This document shows positions 1-5,464 of a DNA stretch of 7,436 bases, one piece after another. Location of the stretch: positions 1-7,436 of the forward strand of contig JAKLHJ010000039.1 of NCBI GenBank assembly GCA_022710205.1. Direction: 5' to 3'. The notes below the pieces were generated by a model, which saw only the letters and a program-made list of their open reading frames with translations, ran no database searches and was not told where the DNA came from. Made by a program: the position numbers and the translations under genes. Numbering within the stretch: position 1 is the stretch's first letter; each line of letters begins with the position of its first letter. This DNA is from Patescibacteria group bacterium (GTDB lineage Bacteria > Patescibacteriota > Minisyncoccia > Phycocordibacterales > UBA12445).

Positions 1-481
1 TGTCCGAGTGATAAGCAAAAAGCGCCTCTCTTTCTCCCATTCTAGAAACAGGGGGAAGCTGGAAGAAGTCTCCGCAGAAAATTACCTGCAACCCTCCAAA
101 CGGCAGATTGTTTCTTTTAAATGACCTCAATATCTGCTCCACGAGATCTAGGCGAAAATGGTGCAACATGGAAATCTCATCAATAATAAGAACTTTTACC
201 TTATCAAATCTTTTCCAGAGGTACGGCTTTTCTTCGAGATTCTCTATGTCATATAGCGACAGCGAATCTTTTATACCCAAACCCGACCACGCGTGAATAG
301 TCTGCCCTCCAATGTGTGAGGCCGCGATACCCGTGGCGGCAGTGATGCCAATCTCCACGTCGTGGTCTTTTAGATATTTTATATATTCGTTCAGAAGGTG
401 CGTCTTTCCGCTCCCGGCCGCGCCGGTTATAAAAGCATTATGTCCCATCTTAAGAATGTCGAGCGCCTCCTTTTGTGTCAT
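1..481 (-). CDS. Pif1/RecD-like superfamily 1B DNA helicase, N-terminal part (cut by left window edge)
   Basis: Reading the minus strand from the ATG at 481 gives 160 codons open to the window edge. Visible motifs are those of Pif1-family 5'-3' DNA helicases: Walker A GAAGSGKT at residues 20-27, motif Ia TAATGIAASHIGGQTIHAWSG at about 47-67, Walker B with VLIIDEISML at 97-106, and motif III GDFFQLPPV at 137-145. The family unwinds DNA with ATP in replication, recombination and mobile-element biology. Many Pif1 homologues begin just before the Walker A as here, so the ATG at 481 is a reasonable start. It has no clear Shine-Dalgarno site. The frame stays open upstream, and a TTG at 556 would add 25 residues, but that stretch lies inside a long palindrome and does not look conserved. 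The C-terminal helicase motifs lie outside the window, so intactness cannot be judged. Confidence 0.9.
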   Translation of the reverse strand, partial: MTQKEALDILKMGHNAFITGAAGSGKTHLLNEYIKYLKDHDVEIGITAATGIAASHIGGQTIHAWSGLGIKDSLSLYDIENLEEKPYLWKRFDKVKVLIIDEISMLHHFRLDLVEQILRSFKRNNLPFGGLQVIFCGDFFQLPPVSRMGEREALFAYHSD

Positions 482-484
482 AGC

Positions 485-679
485 AAAGAATCGTTCTGAT
501 AAATAAGCACTATTATTACATTGGACGAAAAGTCGCTTGGCTACTGCGTCGTCCAAAACACTACTACGGCTCTTCTTACGATTTCTCGGCGTATCGTGAT
601 ACGCCTTCGAAAACGTATTCGAGCCTCGCTACGTTTTTTGTACGACTCGTTACGCCATTATTTATCAGGACGATTCTTT
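485..679. repeat. Long imperfect inverted repeat (MITE-like) upstream of the helicase gene
   Basis: The outer arms are 485-506 and 658-679. Each is 22 bp, and the right arm matches the reverse complement of the left at 21 of 22 positions (right arm begins TTATTTATCAG). The centre is a perfect palindrome, GGCGTATC-GT-GATACGCC, at 588-605. Between centre and ends the halves still align loosely: a GCC block, a T-run followed by GACGAC or TACGAC, then GCCA. The left half carries about 31 extra bases near 507-537. The whole could fold as one long interrupted hairpin. It stops four bases before the helicase ATG. No gene is evident inside it. It may be a decayed miniature transposable element or a structured regulatory region; sequence alone does not decide. 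Confidence 0.7.
588..605. repeat. Perfect 8-bp palindrome at the centre of the long inverted repeat
   Basis: GGCGTATC and GATACGCC are exact reverse complements separated by GT. As RNA it would fold with a slightly wider loop. It lacks a following T-run on either strand, so it is not a convincing terminator. Confidence 0.75.
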
Positions 680-764
680 TACTATATCAGAAAATATTTA
701 ATAAAAAACCTAGCGGTAACGGTGGAATATGTTGAGATTACTAGCGCCTATTTGTGCCCTTGAC

Positions 765-794
765 TTGACAATAAAAAAATGTTCGTGTTGTAGT
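765..794 (+). promoter_or_regulatory. Putative sigma70-type promoter P1 for the 943-1956 gene
   Basis: A perfect -35 TTGACA (765-770) is followed by an 18-base A-rich spacer and a -10 candidate TGTAGT (789-794), four of six to consensus. It faces the tandem-domain gene. No gene other than that one lies downstream before the terminator. Confidence 0.5.
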
Positions 795-805
795 CCATTT
801 GCCAT

Positions 806-835
806 TTGACAAGAAAAAAAATGATGTGGTAATGT
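806..835 (+). promoter_or_regulatory. Putative sigma70-type promoter P2 for the 943-1956 gene
   Basis: A second TTGACA (806-811), an 18-base spacer beginning with the same A-tract plan, and a -10 candidate TAATGT (830-835), four of six to consensus. It lies 41 bp downstream of P1 and resembles it base for base through the spacer. Initiation here would give a leader of roughly 100 bases before the ATG at 943. Confidence 0.5.
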
Positions 836-942
836 GCCCGTGGATTCAAAAGAACATTGAAAATACAAGAAAGGTTGGGGCTTGGGGGTAACAAACGAGA
901 ACAACCGTGGACGGCCTTAAATGGCCAGAAAGAGGGACAAAT

Positions 943-1956
943 ATGAACATGCGCTCTCGTATGCCTTCAATACAATCTCATCGTGGACCCAATCAGCGCA
1001 TCTTCCTTTTCCCGAATCTTAATATTACGCCCAGCGACGCAAGAGATCTCCTCGACTATTGGGGTGAGGGATTTGGCCACAGCAAAGTATTGCGGCCATT
1101 CGATCTCGATGACGGAGACGACTATCTCTTTGGTTTGAAGGACGCCGCAATCTTTTGTATATTTGTCCCCATAGGCGCAAGATTTAATGAAATTATGAGC
1201 GCAGCGAATGGATTTGTCGCGAATAACAATTACCGTCTTGCAACGAGAAGAGAGTTGTTGGAGTTCGGAAAGAATCTTTGTTTTTGGGAGGTTGACTCGC
1301 TTTGGGGCGGTCTTAGAAATGGCTCCGCACTCGCTATTTTGTACAATCCTTCGTACGATTATCTTTATAAGAGTTGCTCTGTTTTTTCAGAGGGCTATTG
1401 GGCAAGAGCGGGAGGCCTTTATTATTTCCTCGCGATCGACAAGGTGTCCGAAGACAGAGAAAGAAAATTAAGAATCGACGGTCTGTCTAAAGATCTCTGT
1501 GTCGTTGCAGCCTTCAGTGCCGGTGGTTGTGGTACAACGCGAAGACAAGAGGGCAGGATCACTCATGAGGCCTACAGATTGATGGACTCTGACAGCTATC
1601 GCTGTCGTGATGAAAGAACGGATACCAAAAAGAAGGTTGAGGTAGTCATCGCGACGGCACAGGAGTGGACTGGCTTTAGGGATTCTAAGGTCAAAGATGT
1701 CCACGCTGCCGGGCGCAAGAGAGGTTATGACTTGTGTCAACCCGCCGATGCCATTCGTATTCATGCGAATTATAAGGGCATCAAGAATGTGGTCCTTGCG
1801 ATGTGGCCCCTCAAAGTGACGGGACCATTCGGTTTTGTTTTTCGTATTCTTGCCGGGAATGGTAAACCATGGTTAGATGTCGAAGAGTGTTGGGCCAATT
1901 TGGATTATCCGGCCGGAGACGACGACCTTTACGCGTTCCGCCGGCTGAAAACTTAA
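943..1956 (+). CDS. Uncharacterised protein with two tandem related domains (337 residues)
   Basis: I do not know its function. The start ATG at 943 is preferred because GAGGG lies about seven bases upstream; the same frame opens earlier at GTG 907, which lacks a good ribosome site. The protein is rich in Trp, Tyr, Cys and Arg, with no signal peptide or membrane segment. Two segments look like divergent copies of one domain. Copy 1 is roughly residues 80-180, with NNNYRLATRRELLEFGKN near its start and YYFLAIDK near its end. Copy 2 is roughly residues 245-337, with KRGYDLCQPADAI, then VVLAMWPLK, and YAFRRLK at the end. The pattern (RGYR-ATxxELLxFG, then an LGS-W-like stretch, ending FLAVRK) recalls hypothetical proteins that are frequent in Parcubacteria; that match is from memory. 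It is a single-gene unit with its own promoters and terminator. Base composition looks more GC-rich than truB and the PAS gene. Confidence 0.85.
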   Translation: MNMRSRMPSIQSHRGPNQRIFLFPNLNITPSDARDLLDYWGEGFGHSKVLRPFDLDDGDDYLFGLKDAAIFCIFVPIGARFNEIMSAANGFVANNNYRLATRRELLEFGKNLCFWEVDSLWGGLRNGSALAILYNPSYDYLYKSCSVFSEGYWARAGGLYYFLAIDKVSEDRERKLRIDGLSKDLCVVAAFSAGGCGTTRRQEGRITHEAYRLMDSDSYRCRDERTDTKKKVEVVIATAQEWTGFRDSKVKDVHAAGRKRGYDLCQPADAIRIHANYKGIKNVVLAMWPLKVTGPFGFVFRILAGNGKPWLDVEECWANLDYPAGDDDLYAFRRLKT

Positions 1957-1989
1957 TGACCAAATAAATCATCGGGTCTAAAATATTTT

Positions 1990-2014
1990 GGCGCTCTTAA
2001 CTAGAGCGCCTTTT
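1990..2014 (+). terminator. Rho-independent terminator of the 943-1956 gene
   Basis: A perfect 7-bp stem GGCGCTC / GAGCGCC with loop TTAACTA is followed by TTTTCTTTT on the plus strand. It starts 33 bases after the stop codon. It ends 15 bases before the left inverted repeat of the Cas2-like cassette. Confidence 0.93.
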
Positions 2015-2028
2015 CTTTTGTCTTTTTC

Positions 2029-2070
2029 TCACTACAACCTCACCCCGATTGTGCCAGCATTGTAGTAATA
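2029..2070 (+). repeat. Left 42-bp inverted repeat of the Cas2-like cassette
   Basis: It matches the reverse complement of 2719-2760 at 38 of 42 positions. The four differences are at repeat positions 2, 10, 11 and 30. The unbroken shared block includes CACCCCGATTGTGCCAG followed, after one difference, by ATTGTAGTAATA. Its own ends are complementary (ACTACAA at 2031-2037, TTGTAGT at 2060-2066), so it could also fold alone with a 22-base loop. Confidence 0.9.
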
Positions 2071-2081
2071 GGAAGCCTGAC

Positions 2082-2675
2082 TTATTTAGCCTTATTTACT
2101 AGTCTGTGCAGAGTCCCCTTGTTGCCCACCTCAAAAATGTCTACGCAGTTTAGTATTTCTCTATTTTTTAGATCCCGTATAAATTGCTCTGGTAATTTAC
2201 ATCTTCCGACCCACACACTTTTTTGGATCATTTCAAAATCAAAATATTTTAGAGCCCCGCGAAGCCAATAGCGATTTCTGGAAAGTTTCTCCGGGATATC
2301 GAAGGCAATAATTATAAGATTGTCCCCTATTTTTTTAGCATAATCGATATTCGATTTTGAATTTAAAGACCTTTTGTGAATCTTATTTAATTTTTCTACG
2401 CCGGCAGAAGTTATTGACCATAAAATTCCGTTCTTTGTTTTCTCTTTTTTTATAAAACCACCATTTTTCAGATAATTAAGGGTGGTATAAAAATTCTGCT
2501 TTCTCGGAGTTTTGGCATCCACCTTCTCTCTATCATCCCAATAAGTTTGATTGTATTTGTTCAGCAGTTTAAATTTTTTATGAGACTCCGGCCTCGAACA
2601 CATCATTGCTTCCGCAATAGAAGAGGTGTCTTTTGCTACTCCGTTTAATATATTAAGTATTTCCTCGACGACCAT
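2082..2675 (-). CDS. Winged-helix / Cas2-like (PaaX C-terminal type) protein
   Basis: 197 residues. Residues about 1-105 resemble a winged helix-turn-helix: predicted helices, then NFYTTLNYLKNGGFIKKEKT and GILWSITSAGVEKLNKI, a recognition helix and wing. Residues about 118-197 look like the Cas2 / PaaX C-terminal ferredoxin-like domain: strand DNLIIIAFDIPE with the aspartate at 126 that aligns with the Cas2 metal-site position, then RNRYWLRGALKYFDFEMIQKSVWVG. In PaaX this arrangement is a transcriptional repressor; in Cas2 the domain is a nuclease or Cas1 scaffold. No cas1 or CRISPR array is visible. The gene is alone, minus strand, between inverted repeats, with no clear Shine-Dalgarno site before its ATG. 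It could be an autoregulating repressor or the working protein of a small mobile element. Family assignment is firm; the role is open. Confidence 0.88.
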   Translation of the reverse strand: MVVEEILNILNGVAKDTSSIAEAMMCSRPESHKKFKLLNKYNQTYWDDREKVDAKTPRKQNFYTTLNYLKNGGFIKKEKTKNGILWSITSAGVEKLNKIHKRSLNSKSNIDYAKKIGDNLIIIAFDIPEKLSRNRYWLRGALKYFDFEMIQKSVWVGRCKLPEQFIRDLKNREILNCVDIFEVGNKGTLHRLVNKAK

Positions 2676-2690
2676 GATTATCTTGTTTAT

Positions 2691-2696
2691 CTTATA
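2691..2696 (-). promoter_or_regulatory. Possible -10 element (TATAAG) of the Cas2-like gene
   Basis: On the minus strand TATAAG lies 15 bases before the start codon, in a very AT-rich stretch. No good -35 is found at normal spacing. The right inverted repeat lies 22 bases further upstream, so a protein bound there could affect transcription. Confidence 0.3.
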
Positions 2697-2718
2697 GAAT
2701 TAAATTTGAATGATTTAT

Positions 2719-2760
2719 TATTACTACAATACTGGCACAATCGGGGTGATATTGTAGTAA
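2719..2760 (-). repeat. Right 42-bp inverted repeat of the Cas2-like cassette
   Basis: Inverted partner of 2029-2070. This copy is the better-preserved palindrome: ATTACTACAAT (2720-2730) and ATTGTAGTAAT (2751-2761) are perfect 11-bp complements around a 20-base core, ACTGGCACAATCGGGGTGAT. It lies upstream of the Cas2-like gene and 13 bases beyond the stop codon of the 77-residue gene. Confidence 0.9.
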
Positions 2761-2773
2761 TGGTTGCCTGCGG

Positions 2774-3007
2774 TTATGCTCGGCTGTGTTCAGGGTCGAT
2801 GCTATGCCTCTTCTCCCATTCAATATGCGCCTCACGAGCGTTTCTTGCGGCGCTTTCAGGCGTTTTTGCGGAATACACAGACGCCCCTGTGCCGTCATTG
2901 GGGTCCCCGACCACGGCAAAATATTCCAGACCAAGTTTGTCAGCTTTTTCTTTGAATTCTTGAAGCAGATCGGCCTGCTCCTGCGTAAAATTATCTCGAG
3001 GTTTCAT
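2774..3007 (-). CDS. Small conserved-looking hypothetical protein (77 residues) coupled to asnS
   Basis: I do not recognise a family. The protein is charged and soluble: a helix-forming start (FTQEQADLLQEFKEKADKLG, residues 7-26), a strand-like YFAVVGDP (29-36), a Gly/Ser turn, then a helix around TPESAARNAREAHIEWEKRH (49-68). There is no signal peptide or membrane segment. The ATG follows the asnS stop codon TAA after only two bases, so it is probably translated by coupling from the asnS message. That spacing and the well-formed protein composition favour a real gene over a chance frame. It ends naturally 13 bases before the right inverted repeat of the Cas2-like cassette, so that insertion did not truncate it. 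No terminator is visible after it except the palindromic repeat itself. Confidence 0.75.
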   Translation of the reverse strand: MKPRDNFTQEQADLLQEFKEKADKLGLEYFAVVGDPNDGTGASVYSAKTPESAARNAREAHIEWEKRHSIDPEHSRA

Positions 3008-3009
3008 TT

Positions 3010-4395
3010 TTAAAAATCTGCATTGCCCGGAGTTCTTGGGAACGGTATAACATCCCTGATGTTCTCCATCCCGGTTAAATACATTATCATTCTCTCAAAC
3101 CCGAGGCCAAATCCCGCGTGAGGAGCGCCGCCAAACTTTCGTAGATCCAGATACCATGAATAATCCTCTTCTTTAAGGCCCATTTCCTTAATCCTTGTAA
3201 GGAGTTTCTCAAGCCTCTCTTCTCTCTGTGAGCCACCGATTATTTCACCAATTCCGGGGACGAGAATATCCATCGCCGCGACCGTTTTTCCGTCATCATT
3301 CTGCCTCATGTAAAAAGCTTTGAAATCTTTTGGATAATCTGTAACGATAACCGGCTTCTTGAATATTGTCTCGGTCAAATATCTTTCGTGCTCTGTTTGA
3401 AGCTCCTTGCCCCAGCCTACAGGGTATTCGAACTTTGCGCCCGATTCCTCGAGTAATTTTACGGCCTCTGTGTATGTGACTTTTTGGAATGATGAATTGA
3501 GGACGTTCTGAAGCCTATCCATTAAGGTCGTATCTATAAATTTATTGAAAAACTCCATTTCTTCCGGAGCATTATCAAGAACATACTTGATGATATATTT
3601 CATCATCTCTTCAGCGAGCTCAGCGTCTTCTTTTAGACCGGCAAAAGCTATTTCCGGCTCGATCATCCAAAACTCGGCGGCATGTCTCTTTGTATTTGAG
3701 TTCTCAGCTCTGAAAGTCGGTCCGAATGTGTAAATTTTATTGAACGCAAGCGCGAACGTCTCCCCTTCTAATTGTCCGCTTACGGTGAGATTTGTTTCTT
3801 TTCCGAAAAAGTCTTTTGAGTAATCGATGTTGCCCTTGTCGTCTTTTGTCGGATTTTTGAGGTCCATCGTAGTGACATGGAACATTTCTCCCGCCCCCTC
3901 CGCATCGCTGCCCGTGATTATTGGCGTGTGAACATATACAAATCCTTTTTCGTTGAAGAATTTATGAATAGCAAAAGCCGCGAGTGATCTAACTCTGAAA
4001 ACAGCAGAGAAAGTATTTGATCTTGGTCTCAAGTGCGCGATTGTTCTGAGGTATTCAAAAGTGTGCCTTTTCTTTTGGAGCGGGAAGCTTTCATCAGAAT
4101 CAGCCACCATGTCTATCTTCTCGGCCTTTAATTCAAAAGCCTGTCCTTTTGCCGGTGATTTGACCACCTCTCCCTCAATACGAAGGGCGGAGCCAATCCT
4201 TACCTTTTCCATCTCTTTAAAATTTGAAAGTTTATCGTCAAAAACAACCTGCAGGTTTTTGAAAAAGGTTCCGTCGTTCAGCTCGATAAATCCGAATGTG
4301 CCTGATGACCTAGCTGTTCTTACCCAGCCGTTCACGCTTATTTTAGAGCCGATTAGCTTCTCTCCTTCTCTAAAGATATCTTTATTTGTCATCAT
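3010..4395 (-). CDS. asnS: Asparagine--tRNA ligase (AsnRS)
   Basis: 461 residues, near the usual bacterial length. This cytoplasmic enzyme joins asparagine to tRNA(Asn) with ATP. Residues about 15-100 form the OB-fold anticodon-binding domain (ISVNGWVRTARSSGTFGFIEL). The class II catalytic core follows: motif 2 FRAENSNTKRHAAEFWMIEPE at 228-248 and motif 3 GFGLGFERM at 428-436, with the C-terminal IRDVIPFPRTPGNADF. GEIIGGSQREER at 383-394 is typical of AsnRS rather than AspRS, so I favour direct asparagine charging. Two adjacent ATG codons (4395 and 4392) are possible starts, and neither has a Shine-Dalgarno site. It lies 37 bases after mltG, behind a likely promoter, and two bases before the 77-residue gene. 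Confidence 0.97.
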   Translation of the reverse strand: MMTNKDIFREGEKLIGSKISVNGWVRTARSSGTFGFIELNDGTFFKNLQVVFDDKLSNFKEMEKVRIGSALRIEGEVVKSPAKGQAFELKAEKIDMVADSDESFPLQKKRHTFEYLRTIAHLRPRSNTFSAVFRVRSLAAFAIHKFFNEKGFVYVHTPIITGSDAEGAGEMFHVTTMDLKNPTKDDKGNIDYSKDFFGKETNLTVSGQLEGETFALAFNKIYTFGPTFRAENSNTKRHAAEFWMIEPEIAFAGLKEDAELAEEMMKYIIKYVLDNAPEEMEFFNKFIDTTLMDRLQNVLNSSFQKVTYTEAVKLLEESGAKFEYPVGWGKELQTEHERYLTETIFKKPVIVTDYPKDFKAFYMRQNDDGKTVAAMDILVPGIGEIIGGSQREERLEKLLTRIKEMGLKEEDYSWYLDLRKFGGAPHAGFGLGFERMIMYLTGMENIRDVIPFPRTPGNADF

Positions 4396-4398
4396 ACA

Positions 4399-4426
4399 AA
4401 TATATACTTTTTTGGGCCTTATTCAA
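4399..4426 (-). promoter_or_regulatory. Putative promoter of asnS, giving a nearly leaderless message
   Basis: On the minus strand -35 TTGAAT (4421-4426), a 16-base spacer and -10 TATATT (4399-4404) sit in the 37-base mltG-asnS gap. The -10 ends only three bases before the first asnS ATG. Normal initiation six or seven bases after the -10 would therefore start the RNA at or within the tandem ATGs. Confidence 0.45.
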
Positions 4427-4432
4427 CCCTAA

Positions 4433-5422
4433 TTATTTTAGAAACTCCTTAATATTTTTTAAGTGTTCACTATAATCTTTTGCGCAGTGTATCTTCCCGA
4501 GCGGGTCGTGTAGATAGAATATACAGGCGGTCTTTTCGGGATAGAGAACTGCCTTGATGGCCTCTGCACCGGGATTACATATAGGGTGAGGAGGAAGCCC
4601 TTTATACATATATGTATTGTAAGGAGAATCTATTTTCTTGTCAGAAACGCTTATTGGAGCCCAGAATCCTTTGCCGACATCGCCTCTTATATATTGAATA
4701 GATGCATCAACCTCAAGCTTCACTCCTTTATCTAGCCTATTCCATAAAATACCCGAGATAAGCGGCATGTCTTCTTTGCCGGCAGCTTCTCGCTGGATTA
4801 TAGAGGCAAGTCTTACAACCGTGGTCCATTTTATATTTTGTTTTGCGGCCTCTTTGGAAAATTCAGAATATTTCTCTTCAAATTTTACACGCAAGCGCTT
4901 GGCGACATCCGCCCCGCTCTCTTCGACGGGAATGAGGTATGTTTCGGGGAAATAGACTCCTTCTGTATAGTCGGGAGAAGCGGCCGTGTCTTTTGCAATC
5001 CAGTTAGAAGCTTTTTCATCGCTCCATCCCAGCTCATTTTTAAGAATAACGGCGACCTCTTCTTTTCGGAGCCCTTCCGGTATCGTCACCCATTTCATAT
5101 ACGGTTCGTTTGTAAAAACGCCGGCCATTTGCCAAGCCGTCATTGATTTTGAAATTTTATATGCCCCCGGTTTTATCTGCCAGCCGAATTTTTCCCAATT
5201 GAATGCAAAATTAAAAGCCCATTCGCTAATTATGAAGTCGTCGGTTTTTAGTTTTTTGACTACATCCAAGTTAGACATACCTTTGGAGACGACGAATCTC
5301 TCTGTTTCGGTGCTGTCCCCCGCGGCCCCAAATCCGCCCAAATAATAAGTGGACACAAAAACAAGAGCCACTACAAATATGGCCAGAAGAGTGAACCTAA
5401 ACCAATATAAACGGTTTGTCAT
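4433..5422 (-). CDS. mltG: Endolytic murein transglycosylase MltG (YceG-like)
   Basis: 329 residues. Family members are membrane-anchored lytic transglycosylases that cut nascent glycan strands and thereby set their length. Residues 9-28 form a single N-terminal membrane segment after a short basic start, so the enzyme domain would lie outside the membrane. A LysM-like part spans about 40-115 (ending in VTIPEGLRKEEVAVIL). The catalytic domain follows: EGVYFPETY at 154-162, LASIIQREAAG at 205-215, NRLDKGVKLEVDASIQY at 228-244 and DSPYNTYMYKGLPPHPICNP at 265-284. Glu212 in IIQRE matches the invariant glutamate; the preceding E of the E. coli-type IVEKE is Q here, as in other bacteria I recall. 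It lies 42 bases after truB, without a clear ribosome site or terminator between. Confidence 0.96.
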   Translation of the reverse strand: MTNRLYWFRFTLLAIFVVALVFVSTYYLGGFGAAGDSTETERFVVSKGMSNLDVVKKLKTDDFIISEWAFNFAFNWEKFGWQIKPGAYKISKSMTAWQMAGVFTNEPYMKWVTIPEGLRKEEVAVILKNELGWSDEKASNWIAKDTAASPDYTEGVYFPETYLIPVEESGADVAKRLRVKFEEKYSEFSKEAAKQNIKWTTVVRLASIIQREAAGKEDMPLISGILWNRLDKGVKLEVDASIQYIRGDVGKGFWAPISVSDKKIDSPYNTYMYKGLPPHPICNPGAEAIKAVLYPEKTACIFYLHDPLGKIHCAKDYSEHLKNIKEFLK

Positions 5423-5464
5423 TCGTTTAATCTTATCACCGGAGACGTTTAATTAAAAGCGGAA

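Larger units (their letters stand above)
2029..2760. mobile_element. Putative single-gene mobile element: Cas2-like gene between 42-bp inverted repeats
   Basis: About 732 bp bounded by inverted repeats at 2029-2070 and 2719-2760. The only gene inside is the winged-helix/Cas2-like protein on the minus strand. The left repeat ends 11 bases from the stop codon and the right repeat begins 43 bases from the start codon, so the unit is tight. It lies between the converging ends of two intact genes, 15 bases past a terminator and 13 bases past the stop of the 77-residue gene. No target-site duplication is apparent at either edge. No known transposase or recombinase is present, so mobility is inferred from architecture. 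The alternative is a resident gene flanked by binding sites for its own product. Confidence 0.55.

Noticed and set aside
482..556. 25-residue N-terminal extension of the helicase from TTG 556
   Set aside because: The frame is open, but the segment is part of the inverted repeat, and the ATG at 481 fits the usual distance to the Walker A motif.
521..763. Plus-strand 80-residue open frame
   Set aside because: It starts at TTG without a ribosome site, lies inside the palindrome and runs over the first -35 element. Its composition does not look like a protein.
710..904. Minus-strand 64-residue open frame
   Set aside because: It has a TTG start, covers both tandem promoters and shows no recognisable features.
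907..942. GTG start at 907 for the tandem-domain gene
   Set aside because: No good Shine-Dalgarno site precedes it, while GAGGG is well placed before the ATG at 943.
1208..1764. Frames of 87 and 98 residues inside the 943-1956 gene
   Set aside because: They are overlaps in other frames of a longer, better-supported gene.
2029..2761. CRISPR array next to a cas2 gene
   Set aside because: There are only two repeats, they are inverted and not direct, they lie about 650 bases apart, and no cas1 or effector gene is present. The Cas2-like domain is joined to a winged helix as in PaaX.
2015..2775. Target-site duplication around the Cas2-like cassette
   Set aside because: I compared the bases just outside 2029 and 2760 and at neighbouring candidate edges and found no convincing direct repeat.
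2692..2963. Several overlapping plus- and minus-strand frames around the right repeat
   Set aside because: They overlap the repeat or the better-supported 77-residue gene in another frame and have no ribosome site or familiar motifs.
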